Shown here piece after piece: positions 11,103 through 20,313 of a DNA stretch of 64,000 bases (position 1 is its first letter; each line of letters begins with the position of its first letter). The translations under genes were made by a program, and so were the position numbers. The notes beneath the pieces were generated by a model, which was not told the origin of the DNA, ran no database searches, and saw only the letters and a list, made by a program, of their open reading frames with translations. The stretch comes from Mesorhizobium_K marinum (GTDB lineage Bacteria; Pseudomonadota; Alphaproteobacteria; Rhizobiales; Rhizobiaceae): NCBI RefSeq assembly GCF_040813715.1, contig NZ_JBFOCH010000020.1; one strand, 5' to 3'.

Positions 11103-11570
11103 ATGGCCGGACTGGCAGTTGGAGACGAAGCGCCGCAGTTCACGCTGCCGGTCGATGGCGGCGGAACGATCCGGCTGACAGAGCTTCGCGGCAAAATCGT
11201 GGTGCTGTTCTTCTATCCGCAGGACGATACCGCCTCCTGCACCCGCGAAGCCATCGATTTCTCCCGACTGGAAGCATCCTTCAACAAGGCGGGAGCGGTG
11301 GTGGTCGGGATCTCCCCCGACACCCTGCAGAAGCATGAGAAATTCCGCGCAAAGCACGCGCTCACGACCCAGCTGGCGTCGGACGAATCGCGCGACGCCA
11401 TCGAGGCCTACGGCGTGTGGGCCGAGAAGTCGATGTACGGCCGCAAGTACATGGGCGTCGTGCGCACCACGGTGCTGATCGATCGCGACGGCAAGATCGC
11501 TCGCATCTGGCCGAAGGTCAGGGTTCCCGGCCATGCAGAGGAGGTGCTCGAGGCCGTCGCTGGTCTCTAG
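11103..11570 (+). CDS. Peroxiredoxin, Bcp/PrxQ type
   Basis: Thiol peroxidase of 155 aa that reduces hydroperoxides. GDEAPQFTLP start, FFYPQDDTASCTREA with the peroxidatic cysteine at C46, and the GVVRTTVLID segment are seen. The second cysteine usually five residues after it in Bcp is replaced (CTREAID), so the enzyme probably works as a 1-Cys type or uses an external thiol. The ATG at 11103 has AGGA 7 bases upstream; the in-frame ATG at 11097 is too close to it. Followed by a gap of about 100 bp and an M23 peptidase gene on the same strand. Confidence 0.92.
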   Translation: MAGLAVGDEAPQFTLPVDGGGTIRLTELRGKIVVLFFYPQDDTASCTREAIDFSRLEASFNKAGAVVVGISPDTLQKHEKFRAKHALTTQLASDESRDAIEAYGVWAEKSMYGRKYMGVVRTTVLIDRDGKIARIWPKVRVPGHAEEVLEAVAGL

Positions 11571-11673
11571 CGCCCGTTCCCCTGGCCCGGGCGCCCCGGA
11601 GAAGGGCTTTATTAACCCTAACAATGTGTAATCGGCGCCATCGCAATCCTGGCGGAATGGGGCGCGCGTTCGG

Positions 11674-12939
11674 GTGAAAGAGGCAGGATCAACGGTCTTC
11701 GGCAGGCGCAGGGAGCCGCACACGGTCATCATCGCCCGCGGTGACGACATACGCCATTTCCAGGTCAGGCCATGGATCGTGGCATTGGCGGGATCGGCCT
11801 TCGCCGCCATCGCCATCGGTTATCTCCTCGCCACCTCCTACCTCGTGCTCAGGGACGATCTGATCGACGCCACCACGGCGCGGCAGGCGCGCATGCAGCA
11901 GGCCTACGAGGACCGCATCTCCGCCCTTCGCGCTCAGGTCGATCGCATCACCAGCCGCCAGATGCTCGACCAGCAGCTGATGGAGACGCGGGTCGGCGAG
12001 CTCATCGAGCGCCAGTCGCAACTGTCGCAACGCCACGGACGCCTGGGGCCGCTGCTCGACAGGGTCGAAGGTGCCTCCACGACGGCTGCCGAGCCGACGC
12101 CGGCCGTCCCGGGACAACCGGATCTTCGCGCCAGCCTGTCCGAGCTTGGAAGCCACGACGTCGCGCTGGCCGCAGCTACGCAGGCATCGTTCTCGCTGTG
12201 GTCGACGCGAACCGCTTCCATGACAGGGGAAACGCCAGCCGATCGAGCCGACCGGGTCTTCGTCGCCATAAACCGGTCGCTGCAGGCGATTGAGGCGGAG
12301 CAGGTGACCCGGATCAACGCGCTTGCCGAAGACGCTTACGAGACGGCAGACGCGATTTCGAACGCCCTCGACGACGCAGGCCTGGACATCGAAGACGACC
12401 CTGGCAAGAGCGCGATGGGTGGCCCGCTGGTTCCGATCGACACCCCTGCCCTTTTCGACAGTAAGGTGAAAGACCTCGACGAAGCGATTGATCTGCTTGA
12501 CAGAATAAAGTCGCACGCACGCGGCCTGCCGATCGCGAACCCGTCGCCCGGGCATTCGATTTCAAGTTCGTTCGGCGTGCGCCAGGATCCTCTGCTGGGC
12601 ATGCCGGCGATGCATTCAGGCATGGATTTCCGGGCTCCGACAGGCTCGCCAGCGCGCGCGACGGCCGGCGGCACCGTGATCAAGGCCGGATGGAATGGCG
12701 GATACGGTCGCATGGTCGAGGTCCAGCACGCCAACGGCTTTTCGACACGCTACGCCCATCTCAGCAAGATTCTCGTCAAGGAAGGCCAGGCGATCACCGC
12801 GGGCGACATCGTCGGCAAGGTCGGCAGCAGCGGCCGCTCCACTGGCCCGCACCTGCATTACGAAGTTCGTCGCGACGGCGAGGCGCTGAATCCGGTCCGC
12901 TTCATCAAGGCGGGCAAGAAGGTCGCGCAATACCTTTGA
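11674..12939 (+). CDS. Membrane-anchored M23 metallopeptidase
   Basis: A 421-aa protein (GTG start at 11674) with an N-terminal membrane helix (about 33-56), a coiled-coil-like region rich in R, Q, E and L (about 65-125) and a C-terminal M23 (LytM) domain (about 295-415). Zinc ligands are visible: H314 and D318 in HSGMDF, H393/H395 in GPHLHYE; H362 (YAHLSK) completes the active site. Such proteins cut peptidoglycan peptides or, as in the NlpD/EnvC group, activate amidases. Having all zinc ligands suggests a catalytically active enzyme. A small lipoprotein gene follows on the same strand. Confidence 0.93.
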   Translation: MKEAGSTVFGRRREPHTVIIARGDDIRHFQVRPWIVALAGSAFAAIAIGYLLATSYLVLRDDLIDATTARQARMQQAYEDRISALRAQVDRITSRQMLDQQLMETRVGELIERQSQLSQRHGRLGPLLDRVEGASTTAAEPTPAVPGQPDLRASLSELGSHDVALAAATQASFSLWSTRTASMTGETPADRADRVFVAINRSLQAIEAEQVTRINALAEDAYETADAISNALDDAGLDIEDDPGKSAMGGPLVPIDTPALFDSKVKDLDEAIDLLDRIKSHARGLPIANPSPGHSISSSFGVRQDPLLGMPAMHSGMDFRAPTGSPARATAGGTVIKAGWNGGYGRMVEVQHANGFSTRYAHLSKILVKEGQAITAGDIVGKVGSSGRSTGPHLHYEVRRDGEALNPVRFIKAGKKVAQYL

Positions 12940-13044
12940 ATTCCAACCGGCGACGCGACCCGCGCGCCGCTGTGGATTGGCAGCGAGACTGGAAGAGTAC
13001 TATCTGTTTCGGTGGCCGCGGGGCGCTATTCTGAAGGCGGCAGG

Positions 13045-13446
13045 ATGAAGATCGCGATCGGCGTTGCATTCGCCACTATTATTCTCGCGGCTTGCACGTC
13101 CTCGGGCAATCCGACGGCGGCACTGGACGTTTCAAAGGACAAGCCTTTGCCGCCGGGCGCCGCGGCTCAGGCAGCCGAAGAGGACCCGCCAAAGGTCATG
13201 GCCACGGGAACCAGCCCAATCAAGCCGAACCTGCAGGTTGCCTTCTGCATCGACCAGGTCGCCTTCTTGCACGAAGCCACGCCGCAGTTGGCCAGGGCCG
13301 GCGAGCGCCAGATCGCAGCCGATGGTTCGATCACCATCGATGTCGCCATCGACAAGGGCGCCGAAGGGACGAGAGCCTATGCGTGCCAGCTCGACCAGGA
13401 AAACCGCTTCGTCGGAGTGACCACCCTCGGCGGCGGTCTACACTGA
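13045..13446 (+). CDS. Hypothetical lipoprotein
   Basis: A 133-aa protein with a lipoprotein signal (MKIAIGVAFATIILAAC, lipobox LAAC at residues 14-17), a low-complexity Pro/Ala linker, then a small domain with two cysteines (AFCIDQV and AYACQLD) that might form a disulfide. ATG at 13045 follows AAGGCGGCAGG. No function recognised. It lies about 100 bp after the M23 peptidase gene and is convergent with folK. Confidence 0.7.
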   Translation: MKIAIGVAFATIILAACTSSGNPTAALDVSKDKPLPPGAAAQAAEEDPPKVMATGTSPIKPNLQVAFCIDQVAFLHEATPQLARAGERQIAADGSITIDVAIDKGAEGTRAYACQLDQENRFVGVTTLGGGLH

Positions 13447-13491
13447 TCTGGGACGGCAGGGTCGTCGAACCACCTCGCCGCCCCCGCCCCT

Positions 13492-14016
13492 TCAGGCGCC
13501 CAGGCGCCGCCACCAGCCGGTTTCCGATGGCAGCTTTTCGATGCCGGTCGCGTCGATGTGCGCAAGCCAGTTGGCCAGCGAACGCCCCTTCACCTCGAAG
13601 GCGGGGGCGACCTCAGCCAGCGGCGCAAGCACGAAGGCGCGTTCCAGCATGCGCGGGTGCGGGATTTCGAGACCACTCTCATGGACGGTGCGGTCGCCGA
13701 AGACGAGGATATCGATGTCGATCAGCCTTGGTCCCCAGCGCTCCTGCCGGACACGCTTCAGCCTCCGCTCGGCGTCGAGACAGGCGTCGAGCAGGCCGCG
13801 CGGCGGCAGCGTGGTCGCCAGTTCCGCGGCGATGTTCAGGAAATCCAGCTGGTCGGTCTTGCCCCACGGTGGCGTGCGATAGAGCGACGACACGGCGACC
13901 ACCTGCGTCGCCGGGTCGGCGTCGAGCATGCGCAGCGCCGCCGCCATCGCCTTGTCCGGCTCGCCGAGATTGCCGCCGAGGCTGAGATAGACCCTTTCCC
14001 TACTGCGGCCAGGCAA
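13492..14016 (-). CDS. folK: HPPK, 6-hydroxymethyl-dihydropterin pyrophosphokinase
   Basis: FolK transfers pyrophosphate from ATP to 6-hydroxymethyl-7,8-dihydropterin in folate synthesis. The 174-aa protein shows YLSLGGNLG, SSLYRTPPWG, FLNIAAEL and the signature RWGPRLIDIDIL plus IPHPRMLERAFVLAPL. The start is a TTG at 14016, inside the end of folB, supported by GAGG six bases upstream and the lack of a nearer alternative. Third gene of a folP-folB-folK operon. Confidence 0.96.
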   Translation of the reverse strand: MPGRSRERVYLSLGGNLGEPDKAMAAALRMLDADPATQVVAVSSLYRTPPWGKTDQLDFLNIAAELATTLPPRGLLDACLDAERRLKRVRQERWGPRLIDIDILVFGDRTVHESGLEIPHPRMLERAFVLAPLAEVAPAFEVKGRSLANWLAHIDATGIEKLPSETGWWRRLGA

Positions 14017-14359
14017 CGGTCACCTCGACATGGTCCAGGACGCCGGGCACCGGCGCATTGGGCTTGCGCACCGTGATCTCGGCGCGGCCGATCTGCGGAA
14101 AGCGCTGGGTCAGCGCCTTGCCGACTTCGAGCGCCAGCGCCTCGATCAAGAAGCGCCGCTCACCGGTGACGATCTTCTCGATCACCTGGAACGCCACGCC
14201 GTAGTCGACCGTCCCGTCGATCGCGTCGTTCTCCAGCGCCTGCCCGGGATCGACGGTCAGCGTCGCATCGACGTAGAAGCGCTGGCCGAGCATCTCCTCC
14301 TCGTCGTAGACGCCGTGGCGGGCGAAGAAGGCGCAGTTCTTCATGCGGATCTGGTACAT
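14000..14359 (-). CDS. folB: Dihydroneopterin aldolase
   Basis: FolB converts dihydroneopterin to 6-hydroxymethyl-dihydropterin, the substrate of FolK. The 119-aa protein has the family features FARHGVYDEEEMLGQRFYVD, TVDYG, FLIEALA and VRKPNAP near the C-terminus. It starts two bases after the folP stop and overlaps the folK start by 17 bases, indicating translational coupling. Confidence 0.95.
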   Translation of the reverse strand: MYQIRMKNCAFFARHGVYDEEEMLGQRFYVDATLTVDPGQALENDAIDGTVDYGVAFQVIEKIVTGERRFLIEALALEVGKALTQRFPQIGRAEITVRKPNAPVPGVLDHVEVTVAWPQ

Positions 14360-14361
14360 GG

Positions 14362-15225
14362 CTATCGTCCGGACTTTTCGCGCGCGAGCATAGCATCGGC
14401 GAAGGCCAGCGCATCCCTGTTGATTGCGACATCATGGACGCGGAACAGCGCGGCGCCCTTCAGCCGAAGGATGACGCTCGTCGCTGCGGTTCCCACGTCC
14501 CGGTGCCCCGGGTCGCGTCCGGTGACGTTGCCGATGAAGCGCTTGCGCGACGTGCCGGCCATCAGCGGCAGCCCTAAGGCGGAGAGTTCGCCGAACCGCG
14601 CCATCAGGTCGAGATTTTCGTCCGCCTCCTTGGCAAAACCGAAGCCGGGGTCGAGGACGATGCTACCGCGGGCGACGCCGCTGGCTGCGGCGATCTCCAG
14701 CGACCGGTTCAGGAAGGCGAACTGGTCGGCGATCACATCCGGCAGTTTCTCGCGGCCGCGGCCGGTATGCATGATGACCAGCCCCGCCCCCTGTTCCGCC
14801 GCCAGACGCGCGATGTCGGGCTCGCGCTGCAGGCCCCAGACGTCATTGACGATGTGGGCGCCCGCCGCAAGCGCAAGCCGCGCCGTCTCGAGGCGGTAGG
14901 TGTCGACCGAGACGAGGCAGGCGCCTTCGGCGACAAGCGCCTCGATGACCGGCAGTACCCGGCGCTGCTCTTCCAGCGCCGTCACCGCCTCGGCTCCCGG
15001 CCGCGTCGATTCCCCGCCGACGTCGATGATGGCAGCGCCCTCGGCCACCATGCGTCGCGCCTGGGCGAGCGCGCGCTCTGGGTCGTCGAAGCGCCCGCCA
15101 TCGGAAAAACTGTCCGGCGTGACGTTGAGCACGCCCATGACCTCGGCCTTCGCGCCGAGGTCCAGGTGGCGTCCGTGCGCCAGTTGCCATCGTTTGCCGG
15201 TCATCGTCGCTGGCCGTTGTCCCAT
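14362..15225 (-). CDS. folP: Dihydropteroate synthase
   Basis: FolP joins hydroxymethyl-dihydropterin pyrophosphate with p-aminobenzoate and is the sulfonamide target. About 287 aa. VMGVLNVTPDSFSDGG, DVGGESTRPGAE, VNDVWG and GFGFAKEADENL are the pterin and pABA binding segments; a TSRKRFIG motif lies near the C-terminus. The ATG at 15225 is used; a second in-frame ATG at 15204 is equally possible. First gene of the folate operon; divergent from a DUF922 protein gene. Confidence 0.95.
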   Translation of the reverse strand: MGQRPATMTGKRWQLAHGRHLDLGAKAEVMGVLNVTPDSFSDGGRFDDPERALAQARRMVAEGAAIIDVGGESTRPGAEAVTALEEQRRVLPVIEALVAEGACLVSVDTYRLETARLALAAGAHIVNDVWGLQREPDIARLAAEQGAGLVIMHTGRGREKLPDVIADQFAFLNRSLEIAAASGVARGSIVLDPGFGFAKEADENLDLMARFGELSALGLPLMAGTSRKRFIGNVTGRDPGHRDVGTAATSVILRLKGAALFRVHDVAINRDALAFADAMLAREKSGR

Positions 15226-15361
15226 CCGCGCGATGCCATGCGGCCAGCGCGGCGGAAAATCAACGACTTTGTCCGTCAGGTTGACGAAAACGTCGAGGCA
15301 AACGATTTCCGTTGCGCGCCGTTCCCGGCTGACGCAAAGTTCAGGAAAACAAGGCACCCGC

Positions 15362-15976
15362 ATGATCCGAACCCTGCTCGCCGTCGCCTTCATGGGGCTG
15401 GCAATCCTGCCTGCTTCGGCAGAAAACGTGTCCAAGACCTACAGTTACTTCTCCGTCGGCGGCAGGACGCTGGAGGAGTTGGAGGCCGAACTGAACCGTC
15501 GCGGCCCTACGGTAAAGAGCACCGGGCAGCGCCATCCCGGCGCGACGCAGATGCAGTTCAACACCCGCATCGGCTACGCCGAGCAGAAAGGAACGTGCCG
15601 TGTCGCGGAAGCAACGGTCACGGTGAAGGCAACGGTCATCCTGCCTCGGTGGCGGCAACGCGCCCGCGCCGATCAGGACACACGCCTCGTTTGGGATTCG
15701 CTCTCCATCGACATCAAGCGCCATGAGGAACAGCACGTCCGGATCGCCAGCGACTATGCACGCCAGCTCGAACGGAAACTCATGAGGATCGGCAGGCAGA
15801 AATCCTGTGCAATCGCAGCCGGAAAGGCCAAGGCCACAGCCGACGCGGTCCTGAAGAAACACGACCGGGCGCAGGCCAAGTTTGATCGCATCGAAAGCGC
15901 AAATTTCGAGAAGCGCATTCTGAGGCTGATGCGCCAGCGCATCAACCGGATCCAGTCCGGCGAAATCGCCGGGTAG
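15362..15976 (+). CDS. DUF922-type putative zinc protease, secreted
   Basis: A 204-aa protein with a Sec signal peptide (MIRTLLAVAFMGLAILPASA) and a metal-binding HEEQH motif in IKRHEEQHVRIA near residue 120, the hallmark of the DUF922 family, predicted Zn-dependent proteases of the cell envelope. The C-terminal third is helical and very basic. The first codons lie 137 bp from the folP start on the opposite strand. Enzymatic activity is a family prediction; no substrate is known. Confidence 0.82.
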   Translation: MIRTLLAVAFMGLAILPASAENVSKTYSYFSVGGRTLEELEAELNRRGPTVKSTGQRHPGATQMQFNTRIGYAEQKGTCRVAEATVTVKATVILPRWRQRARADQDTRLVWDSLSIDIKRHEEQHVRIASDYARQLERKLMRIGRQKSCAIAAGKAKATADAVLKKHDRAQAKFDRIESANFEKRILRLMRQRINRIQSGEIAG

Positions 15977-16176
15977 GCCTGTTCGCGGCATCGGGCGGGC
16001 GCATCGCTCCGCGAAACGGGCGCAGCCCGCTGTGTGTGTCTTGGCCGCATGGCGTCGGGATTGCGAGCGGCCGCCACGTCCGTCCATCACGCCGGACATA
16101 GCATACACATTGACTCGGCCGGGTCCGAGGCCGATGGTTCGGCGGTCAGACTTCCAAACGGTGGGCGGTGGCTTCG

Positions 16177-17031
16177 ATGCTGAATCCCATTTCCATCATG
16201 GCAGATCGACTGGGCGACTATCTGTCCGAACTGTATCTCCAGTACTTTGCGCACCGGCGGCCGGAATACGCCGCCTACATGGGGGGCGCGGCGCGCCTCG
16301 TCCTGGAGCGCATCGGAAACTCCAACGCGCTCTACCACAACGTCGAGCACACGATCATGGTGACGCTGTGCGGTCAGCAGATCATCCGTGGCCGCCTGCT
16401 GTCCGAATCCCTGACGCCCGACGACTGGCTTCATTACACCTGCGCCCTGCTCGTCCATGACATCGGCATGGTCCGGGGCGTGTGCGCCGGCGACACCGAC
16501 AGCACCATGGTCATCGACGAGAGCGGCAGGAACTTTACGCCGGCCCGCGGGGCGTCCGACGCCATCCTCGCGCCCTACCATGTCGACCGCGGAAAGATCT
16601 ACGCCCGCCAGCGCTTCACCTCGTCCCAGTTCGTCGACCAGGAGCGCATTGCCGCGGCGATCGAGATGACGCGCTTTCCGGTTCCCTCCGACCCCGAATA
16701 CCGCCGAACCGACACCGAAGGCGCTCTCGTGCGGGCAGCCGACCTTATCGGCCAGCTTGCCGACCCCTACTATCACCGCAAGCTGAATGCGCTGTTTGCG
16801 GAGATGGCGGAAACCGGAATGACGGAGAAGCTCGGCTGCAAGACCCCGGCCGACCTTGCCTCGATGTACACCCGCTTCTTCAAGGAACAGGTCGAGCCCT
16901 ACATCCAGGAAGCGATCCGCTACCTGGAACTGACCACCGAAGGCAAGCAGTGGATCGCCAACCTGGACAGCAACCTCTTCCAGACCGAGCATCGCCCGTG
17001 CCGCATCGGGCCCTTCCCCGGTCCCGCCTGA
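16177..17031 (+). CDS. HD-domain metal-dependent phosphohydrolase
   Basis: A 284-aa protein. YHNVEHT at about residue 54 and LLVHDIGM at about 92 give the histidines and aspartate of an HD/PDEase-like metal site, and ALVRAADLIGQLAD adds a later conserved aspartate. The layout resembles cyclic-nucleotide phosphodiesterase-like HD proteins, but the nucleotide substrate cannot be told. Start: ATG at 16177; ATG at 16198 (MADRLGDYL) is an alternative. Stands alone, convergent with urtE. Confidence 0.8.
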   Translation: MLNPISIMADRLGDYLSELYLQYFAHRRPEYAAYMGGAARLVLERIGNSNALYHNVEHTIMVTLCGQQIIRGRLLSESLTPDDWLHYTCALLVHDIGMVRGVCAGDTDSTMVIDESGRNFTPARGASDAILAPYHVDRGKIYARQRFTSSQFVDQERIAAAIEMTRFPVPSDPEYRRTDTEGALVRAADLIGQLADPYYHRKLNALFAEMAETGMTEKLGCKTPADLASMYTRFFKEQVEPYIQEAIRYLELTTEGKQWIANLDSNLFQTEHRPCRIGPFPGPA

Positions 17032-17062
17032 CGGCTTTGGAACCCGTTCGGGACCGGCGCGC

Positions 17063-17758
17063 CTAGACGGTCAGGTGGCGTTTCACGTCCGGGAGGTCGA
17101 GGTCTTCGGCCGGGCCGGTATGCACGATCAGGCCGCGGTCCATGATGTTCACCTCGTCGGCGAGTTCGCGGCAGAAGTCGAGATACTGCTCGACCAGCAG
17201 GATCGCAATGCCCGCGGTGTCGCGTAGATAACGGATGGCGCGTCCGATGTCCTTGATGATCGAGGGCTGGATGCCTTCGGTCGGCTCGTCGAGCACCAGC
17301 ATCTTGGGCCGCATCACGAGCGCCCGTCCGATGGTGAGTTGCTGCTGCTGCCCCCCGGAGAGGTCGCCGCCGCGGCGCGACAGCATCTGCTTCAGCACCG
17401 GAAACAGCTCGTACACATGCTCGGGCACGGTGCGGTCACTGCGCGTCAGCGGCGCGTAGCCGGATTCGAGGTTCTCGCGGACGGTCAGCAGCGGGAAGAT
17501 TTCCCGCCCCTGCGGCACGAAGGCGATGCCCGACCGGGCGCGATCGTACGCCGCGCTCCGGTCGAGCGCCTTCCCCTCGAAGGCAACCGTTCCCGATGTC
17601 AGCCGGTGGTGGCCGACGATCGATCTCATCAAGCTGGTCTTTCCGACGCCGTTGCGGCCAAGTACGCAGGTGATCTTGGCCGCTTGCGCGGTCAGCGACA
17701 CGCCGCGCAGCGCCTGTGCCGCGCCGTAGTGAAGCGTTGCGTCCCTGACCTCAAGCAT
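17063..17758 (-). CDS. urtE: Urea ABC transporter ATPase UrtE
   Basis: One of two ATPases of the high-affinity urea importer. The 231-aa protein has Walker A GRNGVGKTS, the Q-loop FVPQGREIFPLLTVRENL, the signature LSGGQQQQLTIGRAL and Walker B MLVLDEPTEGIQPS; the EGIQPSII wording is characteristic of UrtE. ATG at 17758 is chosen because GGGAGG lies five bases upstream. Last gene of urtABCDE. The 303 bp between it and urtD hold a repeated stretch and an assembly junction. Confidence 0.95.
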   Translation of the reverse strand: MLEVRDATLHYGAAQALRGVSLTAQAAKITCVLGRNGVGKTSLMRSIVGHHRLTSGTVAFEGKALDRSAAYDRARSGIAFVPQGREIFPLLTVRENLESGYAPLTRSDRTVPEHVYELFPVLKQMLSRRGGDLSGGQQQQLTIGRALVMRPKMLVLDEPTEGIQPSIIKDIGRAIRYLRDTAGIAILLVEQYLDFCRELADEVNIMDRGLIVHTGPAEDLDLPDVKRHLTV

Positions 17759-17857
17759 GTCCACCTCCCGCAACGGCGCGCATGACGGCGTCCTGGTCCC
17801 CCCGCGCCCCCGCCGAAGCGGGGGTGGCGCGCCTTCCGACGCGCCAGAGGGGGTTCG

Positions 17858-17991
17858 TGAAATTGATGAGGCGGCGGGCTAGGCGACCACCAGCCTCCCC
17901 CGCGTCGCGCCTGGGGTGGGATGCCNAGAAATCAATGAAGCGGCGGGCTAGGCGACCAGCCTCCCCTGCGTCGCGCCTGGGGTGGGATGCC
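17858..17991. repeat. Intergenic contig overlap between urtD and urtE
   Basis: The N at 17926 separates 17858-17925 from a diverged copy at 17927-17991, with substitutions and a 3-bp indel. The rest of the 17759-18061 gap holds GC-rich inverted stretches (CCCCCGC near 17802 against GCGGGGG near 17818) but no gene I can support. Confidence 0.75.
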
Positions 17992-18061
17992 GACCGATGG
18001 GTCGGCGCGCTCGTCCTGTCGAAGCCCATGAACCTGTCGAGATCGATGCGCCAGATCATCG

Positions 18062-18808
18062 TCAGCGCCCCAGATAGACTTCGACGACGCGTTCGTCGGC
18101 CGAGACGAAATCGAGCGAGCCCTCCGACAGCACCGAGCCTTCGTGCAGGCATGTCACCTTGACCCCGAGTTCGCGAACGAAGTGCATGTCGTGTTCGACC
18201 ACGACGACGGAGTGCTCTCGGGCGATGTCCTTCAGCAGGCGGGCCGTCTCCTCCGTCTCGGCGTCGGTCATGCCGGCCACCGGTTCGTCGACCAGCAGCA
18301 GCTTCGGGTCCTGCGCCAGAAGCATGCCGATCTCCAGCCACTGCTTCTGGCCGTGCGACAGGTTGGCCGCGAGTTCGTCGCGCTTGTCGCCGAGCCGGAT
18401 GATGCCGAGAATTTCGTCGATGCGCCGGCTGTCTGCCGTCGACCGGCGATAGAACAGCGCCGGCACGATCGAGCGTGGCCCCTTCAGCGACAGGAGCAGG
18501 TTGTCCTCGACCGTATGGCTCTCGAAGACGGTCGGCTTCTGGAATTTTCGGCCTATGCCCATCATGGCGATCTCGGCCTCGTCGTGCTTGGTGAGATCGA
18601 CCTCGCCGTCGAAAAACACCTCGCCGTCGTCCGGCCGTGTCTTGCCGGTCACGATGTCCATCATCGTGGTCTTGCCGGCCCCGTTCGGACCGATGATTGC
18701 CCGCATCTCGCCCCTGTCGAGCACCAGCGACAAATTGTTGATGGCGCGGAAGCCGTCGAAGGCGACCGAGACGCCGTCGAGATAGAGGATCGTTCCGGAT
18801 TTCGACAT
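18062..18808 (-). CDS. urtD: Urea ABC transporter ATPase UrtD
   Basis: Second ATPase of the urea importer, 248 aa. Walker A GPNGAGKTTMMDIVTGKTRPD, signature LSHGQKQWLEIGMLL and Walker B LLLVDEPVAGMTDAE are present; the variant signature LSHGQ and VAGMTD are usual in UrtD/LivG-type ATPases. The stop is at 18062-18064. The start lies nine bases after the urtC stop, so both are in the same operon. Confidence 0.95.
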   Translation of the reverse strand: MSKSGTILYLDGVSVAFDGFRAINNLSLVLDRGEMRAIIGPNGAGKTTMMDIVTGKTRPDDGEVFFDGEVDLTKHDEAEIAMMGIGRKFQKPTVFESHTVEDNLLLSLKGPRSIVPALFYRRSTADSRRIDEILGIIRLGDKRDELAANLSHGQKQWLEIGMLLAQDPKLLLVDEPVAGMTDAETEETARLLKDIAREHSVVVVEHDMHFVRELGVKVTCLHEGSVLSEGSLDFVSADERVVEVYLGR

Positions 18809-18817
18809 AGCGCGCCC

Positions 18818-20105
18818 CTATTCCGCCGGCTGCGGCTCGGGGCCGCGAGCCGGTTTCGCCCACTCGTCGGACTGCGCGCGCACGATCGTGGGCGGCGTTT
18901 CGTCGGGATCGCGCCCCTCCTCCTTGGCGACAGACGCGGCGCGTTCGGGCCTGCCCGCGCGCCATTGGTCCCAGAGNCTCGCGCCCCTCCTCCTTGGCGA
19001 CGGACACGGCGCGTTCGGCCCCGCCCGCGCGCCATTGGTCCCAGAGACCGAGGATGCCCTTTGGAAGGAACAGCGTGACCGCCACGAACAGGCCACCGAG
19101 CGCAAACAGCCACAGTTCGGGAATTGCGCCCGTGAACCAGCTCTTGCCGGCGTTGACCAGCAGCGCGCCAATGATCGGTCCGACGATCGTGCCGCGACCG
19201 CCAACGGCCGTCCACACGACGACCTCGATCGAGTTGCCAGGCTCGAATTCGCCGGGATTGATGATGCCGACCTGCGGTACGTAGAGCGCGCCGGCGATGC
19301 CGGCCATCACTGCCGACACGGTGAACGCGAACAGCTTCACGTTCTCCGCCCGCCATCCGAGGAACCGTGTGCGGCTCTCGGCGTCGCGCACGGCGATCAG
19401 CAGCTTGCCGTATTTCGACGTGACGATGAGCCAGGTGACGAACACGCCGAGTGCCAGCGCCAGCGCGCTGGCGGAAAAGAGCGCCGAGCGGGTTGCATCG
19501 GCCTGCACGTTGAAGCCGAGAATGTCCTTGAAATCGGTCAGCCCGTTGTTGCCGCCAAAACCCATGTCGTTGCGGAAGAAGGCGAGCAGCAGCGCGTAGG
19601 TCATCGCCTGGGTAATGATCGAGAGATAGACGCCGGTGACGCGGCTGCGGAAGGCGAACCAGCCGAACACGAAAGCCAGCAATCCAGGGACGGCCATGAC
19701 CATCAGGGCGGCGAACCAGAAACTGTCGAAGCCGTGCCAGAACCACGGCAGTTCCTTCCAGTTCAGGAACACCATGAAGTCGGGCAGCACAGGGTTGCCA
19801 TAGACGCCGCGGTCGCCGATCTGGCGCATCAGGTACATGCCCATCGCATAGCCGCCGAGCGCGAAGAAGGCGCCGTGGCCGAGCGAGAGGATGCCGCAAT
19901 AGCCCCAAACCAGGTCGAGAGAGAGCGCCAGCAGCGCGTAGCAGAGGTATTTGCCGATCAGCGCGACCATGTAGGGCGGTACGTGGAACGCGCTGGTCTG
20001 CGGGACGGCGAGGTTCAGCACGGGCACAAGCAGCGCCACAGCTACGAGGATCGCGATGGTGACCAGGATACGGCGGTCCGAGCCGAAGAGGCGTCGGGCG
20101 ATCAT
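18818..20105 (-). CDS. urtC: Urea ABC transporter permease UrtC (one assembly junction near the C-terminus)
   Basis: Inner-membrane permease of the branched-chain/urea type with about ten hydrophobic segments. It begins MIARRLFGSDRRILVTIAIL and contains LSLDLVWGYCGILSLGHGAFFALGGYAMG and NGLTDF, typical of LivM/UrtC. The N at 18976 with its 70-bp duplicated flank shifts the frame near the end; after collapse the tail reads WDQWRAG...EPQPAE and stops at 18818. The ATG overlaps the urtB stop (ATGA), indicating coupling. Confidence 0.93.
18906..19046. repeat. Unmerged contig overlap in urtC
   Basis: The N at 18976 separates 18906-18975 from a similar 70-bp copy at 18977-19046 with several substitutions. 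Confidence 0.88.
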
Positions 20106-20313
20106 GCTTCCACCGCCCTGCCCTTCAGCGCGAACAGGCCGCGCGGGCGCTTCTGGATGAACAGGATGATCAGNNNCACAGCTACGAGGATCGCGATGGT
20201 GACCAGGATACGGCGGTCCGAGCCGAAGAGGCGTCGGGCGATCATGCTTCCACCGCCCTGCCCTTCAGCGCGAACAGGCCGCGCGGGCGCTTCTGGATGA
20301 ACAGGATGATCAG
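20037..20313. repeat. Unmerged contig overlap at the urtB/urtC boundary
   Basis: The NNN at 20174-20176 separates two essentially identical 137-bp copies (20037-20173, 20177-20313), doubling the urtB end and the urtC start. The left copy of the urtB tail (20102-20173) is not a separate gene. Confidence 0.92.

Noticed and set aside
8137..11178. A 1013-codon open frame on the plus strand opposite the AsmA-like gene
   Set aside because: It is a GC-driven shadow of the real gene, with arginine/histidine-rich composition and no domain; the minus-strand frame has a membrane helix and family C-terminus.
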